NCBI GenBank assembly: GCA_016887505.1
Contig: CP069393.1
Span: forward strand, 1,474,001 to 1,538,000
Direction: 5' to 3'
DNA from: Clostridia bacterium
GTDB taxonomy: Bacteria; Bacillota; TC1; UBA5767
Length of the DNA stretch: 64,000 bases
Position 1 is the stretch's first letter. Every line of letters starts with the position of its first letter. Shown here piece after piece: positions 38,851 to 47,487 of the stretch. The position numbers were made by a program, and so were the translations under genes. The notes under the pieces are model-generated. The model saw only the letters and a list, made by a program, of their open reading frames with translations, did not search any database and was not told the origin of the DNA.

Positions 38851-38974
38851 TGTATCACCCTATTTTTGATTATTAGGGCTATTTTTTTTAAACATGGCGT
38901 AAGTTTGCACAAGAAACCAATTTATCAATACCGTCTCACATAATGATTGCTATATAATCTACCAATGGGATTCT

Positions 38975-39886
38975 TTATCCAAACTTTTTAAGAACCCTTA
39001 GTGCACGAAGGGTATTGAATCTGCTAGGGGAGCCAGTCTTCTCCATATCAAAATGCACCAATCCCGGATGTTTTGCCTGCACAGGCCATATTCCATTTTT
39101 TCTTTTTTTCGAAATAAGTAACTCGATGGCCTCATCCATACGAGAATCATACGTTGAACCTGCATCCACAAAATACAATAAGGCTCTTAGTATGTCATAT
39201 CTCCATCTCGAAGGAAAGGAAAGCATCATCCATCTTTTGTCTATGATTTCTCCCGTCTTATCAGATTTATATAGTCTGTGTACTAGTAAAAACTCCTCAG
39301 CATTTTTCTTAACCTTTTCTAATTCATAAGCCCTATATTGGTATCCCGCTTTAATATATTCACAAAAACCTTCAAGAACTGAGATTGTAGTATGCATGGA
39401 ACTATGACTCGCTTTTTTTCTACAATTGAAACCACCGTCAGGCATCACATTATCCAACAAATAGTCAATGACTGACTTGAGATCATCTTCAGGTACTCTA
39501 AAAAAAGAAGCATAGTTAAGAAACATTCCATTAACACAGATATCACCAGACCTAATTGTCTGTGATTCACTTATACTACCATCTGGAGATTTGCAATGGC
39601 TGAGAATAAGTCCTAGTGTATCCATTATCGGTTCGACAGATTCAATTTCTAGGTATCTCAAATCCAGTAAAGTATAATGAGAACAAGTCCACCTGAGCTG
39701 ATAAAAGTCTTTTCCCCAATGGCCAGTAGAATTCCGCGCATCCAAAAATGATTTACCCCAACCTTCTGTTGTTATTCTTTTCCTCAAACGAATAAGGGCT
39801 TCTTCTTTCTCACCCAATAAGTACTTTCTCGTCAAATATTGGATACTTACATCACCTTCATGAAGCCACTCTACAATAGCATCCAT
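38975..39886 (-). CDS. Terpenoid-cyclase/prenyltransferase-fold protein
   Basis: 303 residues from ATG 39886 (GGAGG eight bases upstream). All-helical repeat protein of the alpha/alpha-toroid type (squalene cyclase/prenyltransferase repeats): GHWGKDFYQLRWTCSHYTLLDLRYL, GSISESQTIRSGDICVNGMFLNY, GGFNCRKKASHSSMHTTISVLEG and GIWPVQAKHPG are successive repeat cores. No DXDD or QW-rich catalytic motif is present, so cyclase activity is not supported. Such proteins are widely annotated in Clostridia without a role. Single gene. Confidence 0.75.
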   Translation of the reverse strand: MDAIVEWLHEGDVSIQYLTRKYLLGEKEEALIRLRKRITTEGWGKSFLDARNSTGHWGKDFYQLRWTCSHYTLLDLRYLEIESVEPIMDTLGLILSHCKSPDGSISESQTIRSGDICVNGMFLNYASFFRVPEDDLKSVIDYLLDNVMPDGGFNCRKKASHSSMHTTISVLEGFCEYIKAGYQYRAYELEKVKKNAEEFLLVHRLYKSDKTGEIIDKRWMMLSFPSRWRYDILRALLYFVDAGSTYDSRMDEAIELLISKKRKNGIWPVQAKHPGLVHFDMEKTGSPSRFNTLRALRVLKKFG

Positions 39887-39927
39887 TGTCATAACCTCCA
39901 TTTATTTTAGGCTATAGGACTCATAAA

Positions 39928-39985
39928 AAACTCCCCTCACGGTAAACAGCTAATTCTTTAACTATCTACTAGAAGGGGAGTATAT
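39928..39985 (-). terminator. Intrinsic terminator of the DAPDH-like gene
   Basis: Arms ACTCCCCT and AGGGGAGT flank a 36-base loop with inner pairing, followed on the minus strand by TTTTTTAT. It is 19 bases past the stop. Confidence 0.75.
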
Positions 39986-39999
39986 CATTTGTTTAAATA

Positions 40000-41034
40000 C
40001 TATTTAAGATAATGTTCCATTGATCTTATTTTACAAGTCAATTTTGGAAGCTGGTCGATGGTTACATATCCTGGTTCAGCATTAATTACATCGGGTATTC
40101 TATTTACAATCTGTGAACTCGTTCCCAGTAATGTTGGAGGATTATCGTTTCTAACATGAATGTTAGGTTCACCTTTAATCCACCATTCATTAGTATCTAT
40201 TTCACCAGGTTCATATACTTTAGCAATCTGCGTAGCTTTAAAAAGTATCCCCTCTTCTGTTTCAATTTCTATGGTGTTATCCAATCCGATAACATCACCT
40301 GCCGGTATTGTACCTTTCATTACTTTGGACTCAATATCATGATCAAGAATTATTGGTTCCACAATTTCTTTTATACTTTTTGTTGTCAGTCCAAGAGCTG
40401 AAATTTGGTTTTCCAAATCCATTCTCAAACAAACTACTTCGTCTCCTATCGGAAGCTTTTCGCCTTTTTCTATCATTTCTCTGATATCATCTGCTTTTCT
40501 TCCAACAACATAATAGTCTGCTACAAACGTCGGAAATTCATCTGTGTTAATACTAACCTGACCCTCAATAGAATCTATCCTATGTGATGCACCTGTCAAA
40601 TTTGTAATCATATTTGCCCAGAATACATCCTGCATTCCGGAGCCTGTAAATGTCACTCCGTTTTCTTTTGCAATTCTATCCAGTTTTGCTGCTAATACGG
40701 GTGAAGAAGTCCATGCATATGAAGCTTCTTCTGAGGTGGTAATTACATTTAAGCCTGCCTCAAGACATTTTTTAACGTGAGGAAATATTGTTTCCAGTGA
40801 TGTGGCTACTGCCACCAATGCGATATCTGCTCCTGTTTCTGCAAGAACTTTATCAGCATCGTCGGATATTATTACATTCAATTTACGGCCTGCTCCTATT
40901 ACATCTCCCAGGTCCTTCCCGACATTTTTAACATCAATTGCATCGGTGATTATTACCCCTTTTTCGGTCATAAACTTTGCAATATCTTTTCCAATGTTCC
41001 CTATTCCGTAGCTTACTGCTTTAATTTTAGGCAT
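40000..41034 (-). CDS. 2,4-diaminopentanoate dehydrogenase-like
   Basis: 344-residue NAD(P)-dependent enzyme with a Rossmann N-terminus (YGIGNIGKDIAKFM) and dihydrodipicolinate-reductase-like fold. The blocks ITTSEEASYAW, GSGMQDVFWANMI and VRNDNPPT are like those of 2,4-diaminopentanoate dehydrogenase (Ord), which in Clostridia oxidatively deaminates the product of ornithine 4,5-aminomutase. The remaining ornithine pathway genes (oraS/oraE, ortA/ortB) are not in the window, so a related amine or amino acid is possible. Strong sigma-A promoter and a palindromic operator precede it. ATG has AAAGGAG upstream; a terminator follows. Monocistronic. Confidence 0.83.
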   Translation of the reverse strand: MPKIKAVSYGIGNIGKDIAKFMTEKGVIITDAIDVKNVGKDLGDVIGAGRKLNVIISDDADKVLAETGADIALVAVATSLETIFPHVKKCLEAGLNVITTSEEASYAWTSSPVLAAKLDRIAKENGVTFTGSGMQDVFWANMITNLTGASHRIDSIEGQVSINTDEFPTFVADYYVVGRKADDIREMIEKGEKLPIGDEVVCLRMDLENQISALGLTTKSIKEIVEPIILDHDIESKVMKGTIPAGDVIGLDNTIEIETEEGILFKATQIAKVYEPGEIDTNEWWIKGEPNIHVRNDNPPTLLGTSSQIVNRIPDVINAEPGYVTIDQLPKLTCKIRSMEHYLK

Positions 41035-41068
41035 TATAAAATCTCCTTTGTAATTTTTTATATTCCAT

Positions 41069-41082
41069 TACAAACGTTTGCA
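41069..41082 (-). promoter_or_regulatory. Palindromic operator of the DAPDH-like gene
   Basis: CAAACGTTTG (41071-41080) within TACAAACGTTTGCA. It lies about 11 to 24 bases downstream of the predicted transcription start, a repressor-type position. It resembles cre/LacI-family sites loosely (11 of 14 positions of the cre consensus) and could be bound by CcpA or a local LacI/GntR-type factor. Confidence 0.6.
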
Positions 41083-41099
41083 TTACATTTTACAGTTTT

Positions 41100-41128
41100 A
41101 TTTTACTATCAGTTATACACCTTGTCAA
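41100..41128 (-). promoter_or_regulatory. Sigma-A promoter of the DAPDH-like gene
   Basis: Minus-strand TTGACA (41128-41123), 17-base spacer, TAAAAT (41105-41100). This is a near-consensus vegetative promoter, with predicted start near 41093. Confidence 0.8.
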
Positions 41129-41776
41129 TTAAAAAAGATAAATCACTTGCTCTGACGTATTTTGCTTGATCATACAATCAAAGGCGTTACCTATACGATG
41201 CTTATGTAATATTTACAAGCTTACGGTGACCGACTTGCGTCTATAGTCATCCGGTACGATTCTATGTTGCTTTATTTTGATCGCTTTCAGCTTAGGCAGA
41301 ATCAGATGGTCTTCAGGCAGTCTAGTATTTCCATCCACTTTGTTTATCACGTAACTTCTTTGTTATCTCTCGCATATTTCTAGAAATTCTTTGTTACTTT
41401 CGCTACTTTAATAACGGCATGTCTATGGTCATGTATTGCGGAGAAGATACGAAAAACCAATCAACTAGAGCTAACAAAAACCATACTAGATTTCTCTAGT
41501 ATGGTCGTGGGTTTCATTGGTGGAGATGAGCTGAAGCAGTTCTAATCCACCAATGTTTAAATCACTTTGTAGAATTGCCAAATCATTGCCTTGTTTTTCC
41601 AAGTAAATTCTTGCCAAAAGACAGCAATTTTCAACGCATTCAACCAAAGGCTTACCCTTACTATTATGACTTACGGATTTCCAAAAAAATAGCCTTGTAT
41701 TAATTTACCCTATACGCAAAACAAGGCATCCCCTATTGCAACTATTTAGTTCTCATCACATTACTTTTGCCATCTT
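41129..41776. other. Intergenic region with TnpB relic and hairpin
   Basis: About 650 bases. Contains a TnpB relic (41196-41316) and a hairpin CCATACTAGA/TCTAGTATGG (about 41491-41513) that lacks a T-run. From 41514 to 41776 nothing is recognised. Confidence 0.45.
41196..41316 (-). pseudogene. TnpB middle-region relic
   Basis: Minus strand reads EDHLILPKLKAIKIKQHR and on as IVPDDYRRKSVTVS, then a short deletion and KYYISIV, which is the beta-barrel segment of IS200/IS605 TnpB. About 120 bases are similar to the relic at 25.3-25.44 kb. No right end is seen here. Confidence 0.65.
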
Positions 41777-42967
41777 TTATTTTTCTGGCTGCTCGGTGTA
41801 TAAGCTATCTTGTTTTGTTATATATTCACTTAAATCGGAAGTAGTAATTTTTGTAAGTTCTGCTAAATTACAATAAGGTGTTTCTGTAAATAGGAAGCCA
41901 AAAGGATTTTCGGTTTTTGTATAATCAAGTTCTCTAAGACAAAGGATTTTTATAAAGTCTTTTTTAAGCATTTCAAAATCAAATATATCTCCAATAGAGT
42001 AAGAAGAAGGTTTATTAAGAAGAATAAGCGTATATTTCTTGTCGTCTTTGCCCTTTAAAAGTTCTTTCCAATCAGGACGTTTATTGTTGAAATAATAATC
42101 ATAGGTGAAAAAACCAAAGGCAAAATTGGTAATATCCGTAGTACTCCAGCCTGCAAATCTTAGCGGGTTAAACTCAATTGGGGCAATTTCATTTTTTTCA
42201 TTTACTCTAACTTCTGCATGAAAAGGAAAATTTTTCACACCCAATACTGCATTAATACTATTTAAGTAGTCTTCGAACACTACGACATATTTTTCTAGTA
42301 TTTCTTTGCTTGTGTAATACAAGGTGTCACTAACATCCGACTGTGACAAAAACTCGTGTACCATAATATTTAAAACCACAGCTTGACCATTTTCATCAAA
42401 ATACGCATCAATAGCATATTCATCACCGGTTATATATTGTTCTAAAATGAATTCATGTTCTCCTACAACCGTTGTTGGGAATATACTTTTCCATTTTCCA
42501 TACGATTCTTTAATATCCTCAATAGCAGTTTTAAAGTCTAGCTCATCACTAAGAGCATACACTCCAGCGCTAAAGAAGCCTACGACTGGCTTTAAGATAA
42601 GAGGAAATTTACTCTTGTCAATCTCTAATTTTTCTAAGTCATCAATGCAAACTTTTTTAAAATAAAAACTTGGGTAAAGAGAACTAATTTTTTCTCGAAA
42701 TGCAAACTTGTCTTTCATGATATTAATACTGTTTAGTAAAGACTTATCGTCTATGTTCTTTTTAACCCAATCGAGGGAATTCTCAGAAAGAGTATAAAGC
42801 CGTGAGTTTTTATCAAATATTTTAATAAAATCCGTATCACTAATTAAATTAAAGGAATGTTCCTCATTTTCCCTAATTGAAATCTGACTTTTCAAAACAG
42901 GTATTTGGCAAAGGTCCAAATAGTTTTTTAAATCTTCTGAAATATAAGGTTTATCAATAATAATCAT
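41777..42967 (-). CDS. ATP-grasp family ligase
   Basis: 396-residue cytoplasmic protein with an ATP-grasp domain from about residue 95 to 300: FPLILKPVVGFFSAGVYAL (phosphate-clamp lysine and glycine-rich loop), EFILEQYITGDEYAIDAYF (hinge and acidic residues) and FHAEVRVNEKNEIAPIEFNPLRFAGW (metal-binding Glu/Asn). Such enzymes join a carboxylate to an amine or thiol via acyl-phosphate. The N-terminal 90 residues form a pre-ATP-grasp domain; the C-terminal 90 are not recognised. No amino-acid or peptide partner gene is next to it, so the product cannot be predicted. AAAGGAG precedes the ATG. Single gene. Confidence 0.83.
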   Translation of the reverse strand: MIIIDKPYISEDLKNYLDLCQIPVLKSQISIRENEEHSFNLISDTDFIKIFDKNSRLYTLSENSLDWVKKNIDDKSLLNSINIMKDKFAFREKISSLYPSFYFKKVCIDDLEKLEIDKSKFPLILKPVVGFFSAGVYALSDELDFKTAIEDIKESYGKWKSIFPTTVVGEHEFILEQYITGDEYAIDAYFDENGQAVVLNIMVHEFLSQSDVSDTLYYTSKEILEKYVVVFEDYLNSINAVLGVKNFPFHAEVRVNEKNEIAPIEFNPLRFAGWSTTDITNFAFGFFTYDYYFNNKRPDWKELLKGKDDKKYTLILLNKPSSYSIGDIFDFEMLKKDFIKILCLRELDYTKTENPFGFLFTETPYCNLAELTKITTSDLSEYITKQDSLYTEQPEK

Positions 42968-43433
42968 TATCGTGTTCTCCTTTATGAACTTATGAAAAAG
43001 TCCATCTTGTACAATCCATCCACAGGAGTTCTATCCCTGTAGTTAATACCACGAAATCTTTTGCTTTTGTTTTGTCCTTTCAAAAAATTCAAATTCGAGA
43101 GCTCAATCGTTGTATCATAAATACATCACCCGGCCAGATATTCCTACAATTAAGGTACTTACAACATCGTAATGCTTCTAGCTAGCTCTCTCCCCCCAAC
43201 ACACTATATCCACATGCATGGGATGCATAAACATATTCATACCATTCAGAGAAGCTGCGTGCATTTATCTATATATACCTGAATTTTATGCCTAAAATAC
43301 ATAAAAGCCTTTGAAATCAAAAGCTTTTATGTATCACTATTAGGGTTTAGATTTAGTATCAAAATCGTATATCACTCTTCCACCACACTCCAAATACAGT
43401 GGCCAATACTTTTGTCCCAATGGAACCTTAAGG
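42968..43433. other. Intergenic region between ATP-grasp and SLH genes
   Basis: About 465 bases. It contains the ATP-grasp leader and a hairpin with T-run (43299-43333). No gene found. Confidence 0.45.
43299..43333 (-). terminator. Terminator-like hairpin of the repeat SLH gene
   Basis: TACATAAAAGC and GCTTTTATGTA pair around a loop; minus strand continues TTTTAGG. About 100 bases past the SLH gene stop. The adjacent GTATCACTATTAG is similar to the conserved 3' flank at 36.67 and 55.16 kb. Confidence 0.55.
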
Positions 43434-46400
43434 TTACTCTTCAAATAATACCGATACCGTGTAAGTCACCGTAGATCTATCTTCAGCACTGACTGTATAT
43501 TCTACGGGGTCTGTAAAATCATTTCGTGACCATTTCGACTGTGTTCGGCCATTTACAGTTACTGTCGATCCTTCTGAGTTGGTAAACTCTGCACAAAGCC
43601 AAGTCAGTTTTGTCCCAAGAGGTACGATTAATTCAATCGTCTTATTGTCTTCATCTATTGTGCCAATTACCGAAGGGTCTAACTGATGCAAGCTGAATTC
43701 TGAGATTACTTTATTGCTTGAAAATACAGCGGGCAATAACATATCCCCTTCTTCACCAGTTAGCTTGAGGGCTGCTCCTACTATCTTGTCTATTGCTTCT
43801 GGTTGTCTAGCAATTCCCTCATACACGGAGCTAAAACTCAATGCTCTGGCAGCTTGTACCTTTGGATCTGACATATCACCAGCTTCTCCTGTTAGCGTTA
43901 AAGCTGCCGTTTCTAGCTTTAGGTTTGCCCTGGGTTCTCTGCATATTGCTGAATACAGATCACTCAAACCAGTTACTCTAGCAACCTGCACCTCAATAGA
44001 AGACATATCACCATATTCACCAGTTAGCGCTATGGCTGTGTCTACTAACCTATTGTTTTCATCTGGCTGCTTAGCTATTGCCATATACAATTCACCAAAG
44101 CTTAAAGCTCTAGCAGCCTGTACCTCTTTCGATGACATATCGCCATATTCACCGGTTAACGCTATGGCTGCTCCTATTAGCTTATCACTTGCTGATGGAT
44201 TTTCGCCTATCGCGTAATACAAGGCGCTAAAACTTTCTGCTCTGGCAGCTTGCACCTCTTTTGATGACATATCGCCAGCTTCGCCTGTTAGCGCTATCGC
44301 TGCAGCGATTAGTGCATCACTTGCATCTGGATTCGTGATTATTGCTCCATACAAGGCACTAAAACTGGATGCTCTAGCAGCTTGTACCTCTTTCGATGAC
44401 ATATCACCGGCTTCTCCTGTTAATTGAGTGGCTGCAGCTATTAGCATCTCACTTGCGGCAGGTCTATAGGCTATCGCTTCATATAAAGCACCGAAACTTG
44501 AAACTCTAGCAATCTGCGCCTCTTTCGATGACATATCGCCAACTACACCAGTCAGCTCGATGGCTGTATTAATTAGTTCATCACTTGTATCCGGATACAT
44601 AGCGGCTATTGAAGTGTACAAGGTACTGAAGCTTGATGCTCTAGCTGCCTGCACCCCTGCATCAGACATATGACTTGCATCTCCAGTTAGTTCCAAGGCT
44701 ACATTTTTTAGCATTTCACTTGCATCGGGTTTGTTGGCTATTGCTTCATACAAAGCACTGAAACCAGAAACTCTAGCAATCTGTGCCTCTTTCGATGACA
44801 TGTCTCCAACAGGACCAGTTAAGGCGATAGCTGTATCAATTAGCTCATCACTTGACTCTGGATATGCATCGGCAATTGAGGTGTACAAGGTACTGAAACT
44901 TGATGCTCTAGCAGCCTGTGCCTCTTTCGATGACATATCTCCAACAGGACCAGTTAGTCTTACGGCTAATTCTTTTAGAATACCAGTTGTTGCAGGATTG
45001 CTGCCTATTGCTTGATACAAGGTACTGAAGCTTGATGCTCTAGCGGCCTGTACCCCTGCATTCACTTCTGCACCTACCATTTCCTTAGCTGTTCCTGTTA
45101 ATTCTAAGGCTATTGCTTCTAGCATATCACTATATACTGGATAACGGGCTATCGCCATATACAAGGTACTGAAGCTTGATACTCTAGCGGCCTGTACCTC
45201 GGCATCTGACTTATTACTAGCTCCTCCAGTTAGTTTTATGGCTGCATCAATTATCTCATCACGTGCTACTGGCTGGCGACTTATTGCTGAGTATAAATCG
45301 CTGAAGCTTCTTACTCTATATACTTGCGCGTTCTTTGATGACAGATCACCAGCCTCACCTGTTAGTTTAATAGCACCTGCTATTAAACTATCACTTGCTT
45401 CTGGCTGTCTGGCTATTGCTTCGTACAAGGCGCCAAAGCTATATGCTCTGTACATCTGTACTTCCTCAGATGACATATTCCAAGCTTCGCCAGTGAGCTC
45501 TCTTGCAGCTCTAAGTATCTCCATTCCTGCTTCTGGTTGCCTTGCAATTGATGAATATAAGACACTAAAGCTTCTTGCTCTCATGGACTGAACATATGCT
45601 ACATCGGTTGAGAAAGTATCTTGACTAGTTCTCCTTTTATTTTCGCTATCAACGGTTTTAGAAGTTCCTGCTGGAACTGTTTTTTTGCCTGCTTTAATAC
45701 CTTCCGTACCCTCAGCAGCTTCAAGGAGTGTGCCGTGTGTCGTTACATATAAGTTATTTGCATTCGCAATAACAGTACTGACATCGCCGTCCCCGCTGAT
45801 TTTTACTCCATTTCCCTCTACCGTAATACTTTCAACACTAGCTCTTTCGTAAATGATAACGTTCGATTTTTCAGCTTGAACACAAATATTTTTAACCTTT
45901 GAATTCTTAATTATCACTGTTACGTTCGGTGCGATAACGTTTATCGATTCTACATCACCTTCAATGATAACATCATCACTACCATCTACAATGACATCAC
46001 CAATTTCAACCCCATCTTCAGTATATAACCTAGTTCGTCCATCAACACGCGCTATGACTATATTTTTTACTTGGGAACTTCCAATGATTCTGATGGAATT
46101 CACACCACCACCACGGATAACGGTTCTCCCGGTAACGACAACACCATCCAGTGTTACTTCTCCATCTCCAACACCATCTCCAATAATCAAATCCCCCTCA
46201 ATCATAATATCCTTTAATATCACATCGGGTACATTTATCATTAAGCTACCAGTAATATCCTCAGTATATGTACCTGGTTCCTTAATATAATTTTTCAAAA
46301 TATTATCCATTACCTGGGCAAACTCAGCTCTTGTAATGAATTGCTTTGGATTCAGCTTACCATTTGATCCAACAGCATATTCTGCTTCCACAACTGAAGA

Positions 46401-46919
46401 AGTTGCTTCTTTTGCCCACGGGCTGACTGAATTTTTATCTATGAAAGCATCTAAGGCCTGTTCTGAACCTTCAGACAATTTAAATGCTTTGGCAAGCACC
46501 GTAAAAACTTCCTCGCGTGTAATGTTGCTGTCTGGATTCAGTTCATTATCACAACCAGCAAAAAAGTCTAGATAAACTGCTTTTTGCATATCATCATAAT
46601 ACCAGGCATTGATGTCTACATCTTGATACTGGTCTAAAGAAGCAAGCCCCGTTGCACCAAATGCTTTGTTCATAATAGCTGCCATTTGTGCTCTAGTAAG
46701 ATAGTCATTGGGCATAATGAACCCGTTATAGCCAGACAACAAATCGTTACTAACAGCATTGCTAAGTGCTACTGTGGACCAATCACTTGGCATATCAGAA
46801 AACCATGCCCTATCATTTCCTGCATCGCTGTCTATTGCCGCATAAGATGATACCGGTACTGTCGTAAAAACCATAAGCATTATTAGGATAATGCTTACCC
46901 TTCTGTTTCCAAAAACCAT
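43434..46919 (-). CDS. SLH surface protein with fourteen 44-residue repeats
   Basis: 1161 residues from ATG 46919 (GGAG nine bases upstream). Signal peptide (VSIILIMLMVFTTVPVSSYA). Three N-terminal SLH domains (about 35-215: AWFSDMPSDWSTVALSN, VDINAWYYDDMQKAV, SVSPWAKEATSSV) anchor it to the wall. About 220-400 is a beta-helix-like ladder of short V/I-D-G repeats. About 440-1065 has fourteen 44-residue repeats with consensus ARASSFSALYxAIxxxPxAS then DxLIxAAIxLTGEAGDMSS then KEVQA. The last about 90 residues are an Ig-like domain ending EYTVSAEDRSTVTYTVSV. The repeats look like pairs of helices and I recognise no named family. Role: surface structure or adhesion, by inference. Confidence 0.9.
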   Translation of the reverse strand: MVFGNRRVSIILIMLMVFTTVPVSSYAAIDSDAGNDRAWFSDMPSDWSTVALSNAVSNDLLSGYNGFIMPNDYLTRAQMAAIMNKAFGATGLASLDQYQDVDINAWYYDDMQKAVYLDFFAGCDNELNPDSNITREEVFTVLAKAFKLSEGSEQALDAFIDKNSVSPWAKEATSSVVEAEYAVGSNGKLNPKQFITRAEFAQVMDNILKNYIKEPGTYTEDITGSLMINVPDVILKDIMIEGDLIIGDGVGDGEVTLDGVVVTGRTVIRGGGVNSIRIIGSSQVKNIVIARVDGRTRLYTEDGVEIGDVIVDGSDDVIIEGDVESINVIAPNVTVIIKNSKVKNICVQAEKSNVIIYERASVESITVEGNGVKISGDGDVSTVIANANNLYVTTHGTLLEAAEGTEGIKAGKKTVPAGTSKTVDSENKRRTSQDTFSTDVAYVQSMRARSFSVLYSSIARQPEAGMEILRAARELTGEAWNMSSEEVQMYRAYSFGALYEAIARQPEASDSLIAGAIKLTGEAGDLSSKNAQVYRVRSFSDLYSAISRQPVARDEIIDAAIKLTGGASNKSDAEVQAARVSSFSTLYMAIARYPVYSDMLEAIALELTGTAKEMVGAEVNAGVQAARASSFSTLYQAIGSNPATTGILKELAVRLTGPVGDMSSKEAQAARASSFSTLYTSIADAYPESSDELIDTAIALTGPVGDMSSKEAQIARVSGFSALYEAIANKPDASEMLKNVALELTGDASHMSDAGVQAARASSFSTLYTSIAAMYPDTSDELINTAIELTGVVGDMSSKEAQIARVSSFGALYEAIAYRPAASEMLIAAATQLTGEAGDMSSKEVQAARASSFSALYGAIITNPDASDALIAAAIALTGEAGDMSSKEVQAARAESFSALYYAIGENPSASDKLIGAAIALTGEYGDMSSKEVQAARALSFGELYMAIAKQPDENNRLVDTAIALTGEYGDMSSIEVQVARVTGLSDLYSAICREPRANLKLETAALTLTGEAGDMSDPKVQAARALSFSSVYEGIARQPEAIDKIVGAALKLTGEEGDMLLPAVFSSNKVISEFSLHQLDPSVIGTIDEDNKTIELIVPLGTKLTWLCAEFTNSEGSTVTVNGRTQSKWSRNDFTDPVEYTVSAEDRSTVTYTVSVLFEE
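43725..45597 (-). repeat. Fourteen tandem 132-bp coding repeats
   Basis: In-frame repeats of 44 codons inside the SLH gene. Repeats 5 to 12 are most alike (DMSSKEVQAARASSF boundaries), the outer ones are more diverged, as expected from internal duplication. Repeat 4 has an extra four-residue insertion, and two others one extra residue. Confidence 0.9.
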
Positions 46920-47487
46920 GTCTTCTTGCTCCTGTCTTATCACATTTATTTAACTTTCTATCATATATAATAATTCATAATTATTCATAATGGTAGATTT
47001 ATATTAATAAAAAGTGAATAAATCTTGATTGTAAAGTGGTCTACATAGATTACTCTCGGTCAGACCATGTGCTTTTTTGTATTTTTAGAGTCCTGTCATT
47101 ACTAATTCAACTCAGTCAAAAAACAAAAATAACAGGGGGTTCCCCTGTTATTTATTAATTTCTTACATATTCTCTAATTGTCTACTACAAATTCCTAAAC
47201 TTCTTCCACTCATTGCACTGGTACTATTCTACCTGGCCCTAACATAACAGTCCTCTTCCTTTGCCTACCCTAGTAGGGCTGTTCCATCTCTTTTTGGCAT
47301 ATCAGTCATTACCGAATTGTTTTTCATATGCTATCGCAGAGTCTATTTTAGGTATAGCCAATAGCATTTACTTTCTTGAACCTTAAAAACCGTCGCGTAA
47401 GTATTTTTTCCTCAAGCGGCAAACGTTGCCCTTATGTCTCCATAAGAGATTGTAACTTCATTTAGGCAGCCATGCATTAACGAACCC
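46920..47487. other. Intergenic region, SLH upstream and operon 3' end
   Basis: About 570 bases. Contains the SLH leader (AT-rich, promoter not called) and the terminator at 47127-47153. Between 47160 and 47487 nothing is recognised. Confidence 0.45.
47127..47153 (-). terminator. Intrinsic terminator
   Basis: Perfect 12-base arms AAATAACAGGGG and CCCCTGTTATTT with a 3-base loop, then TTGTTTTTT on the minus strand. Probably ends the GAPDH-like/dikinase-like operon, 335 bases beyond its stop. Confidence 0.8.

Larger units (their letters stand above)
37981..38974. other. Long intergenic region with decayed sequences
   Basis: About 990 bases with no intact gene. A hairpin lies at 38161-38196. 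On the minus strand about 38200-38340 reads open for some 40 codons (SLWKQVEKRLKHDY and onward), an unrecognised relic. 38727-38850 is an IS3-like tail shared with 55.2 kb. Confidence 0.4.

Noticed and set aside
43714-45591. Several plus-strand open frames opposite the SLH repeats
   Set aside because: They repeat with the same period as the minus-strand gene and are antisense shadows of the repeat codons.
43725-45597. Possible CRISPR array from regular spacing
   Set aside because: The period is 132 bases, in frame, with diverged units and no spacers; it is a protein repeat.
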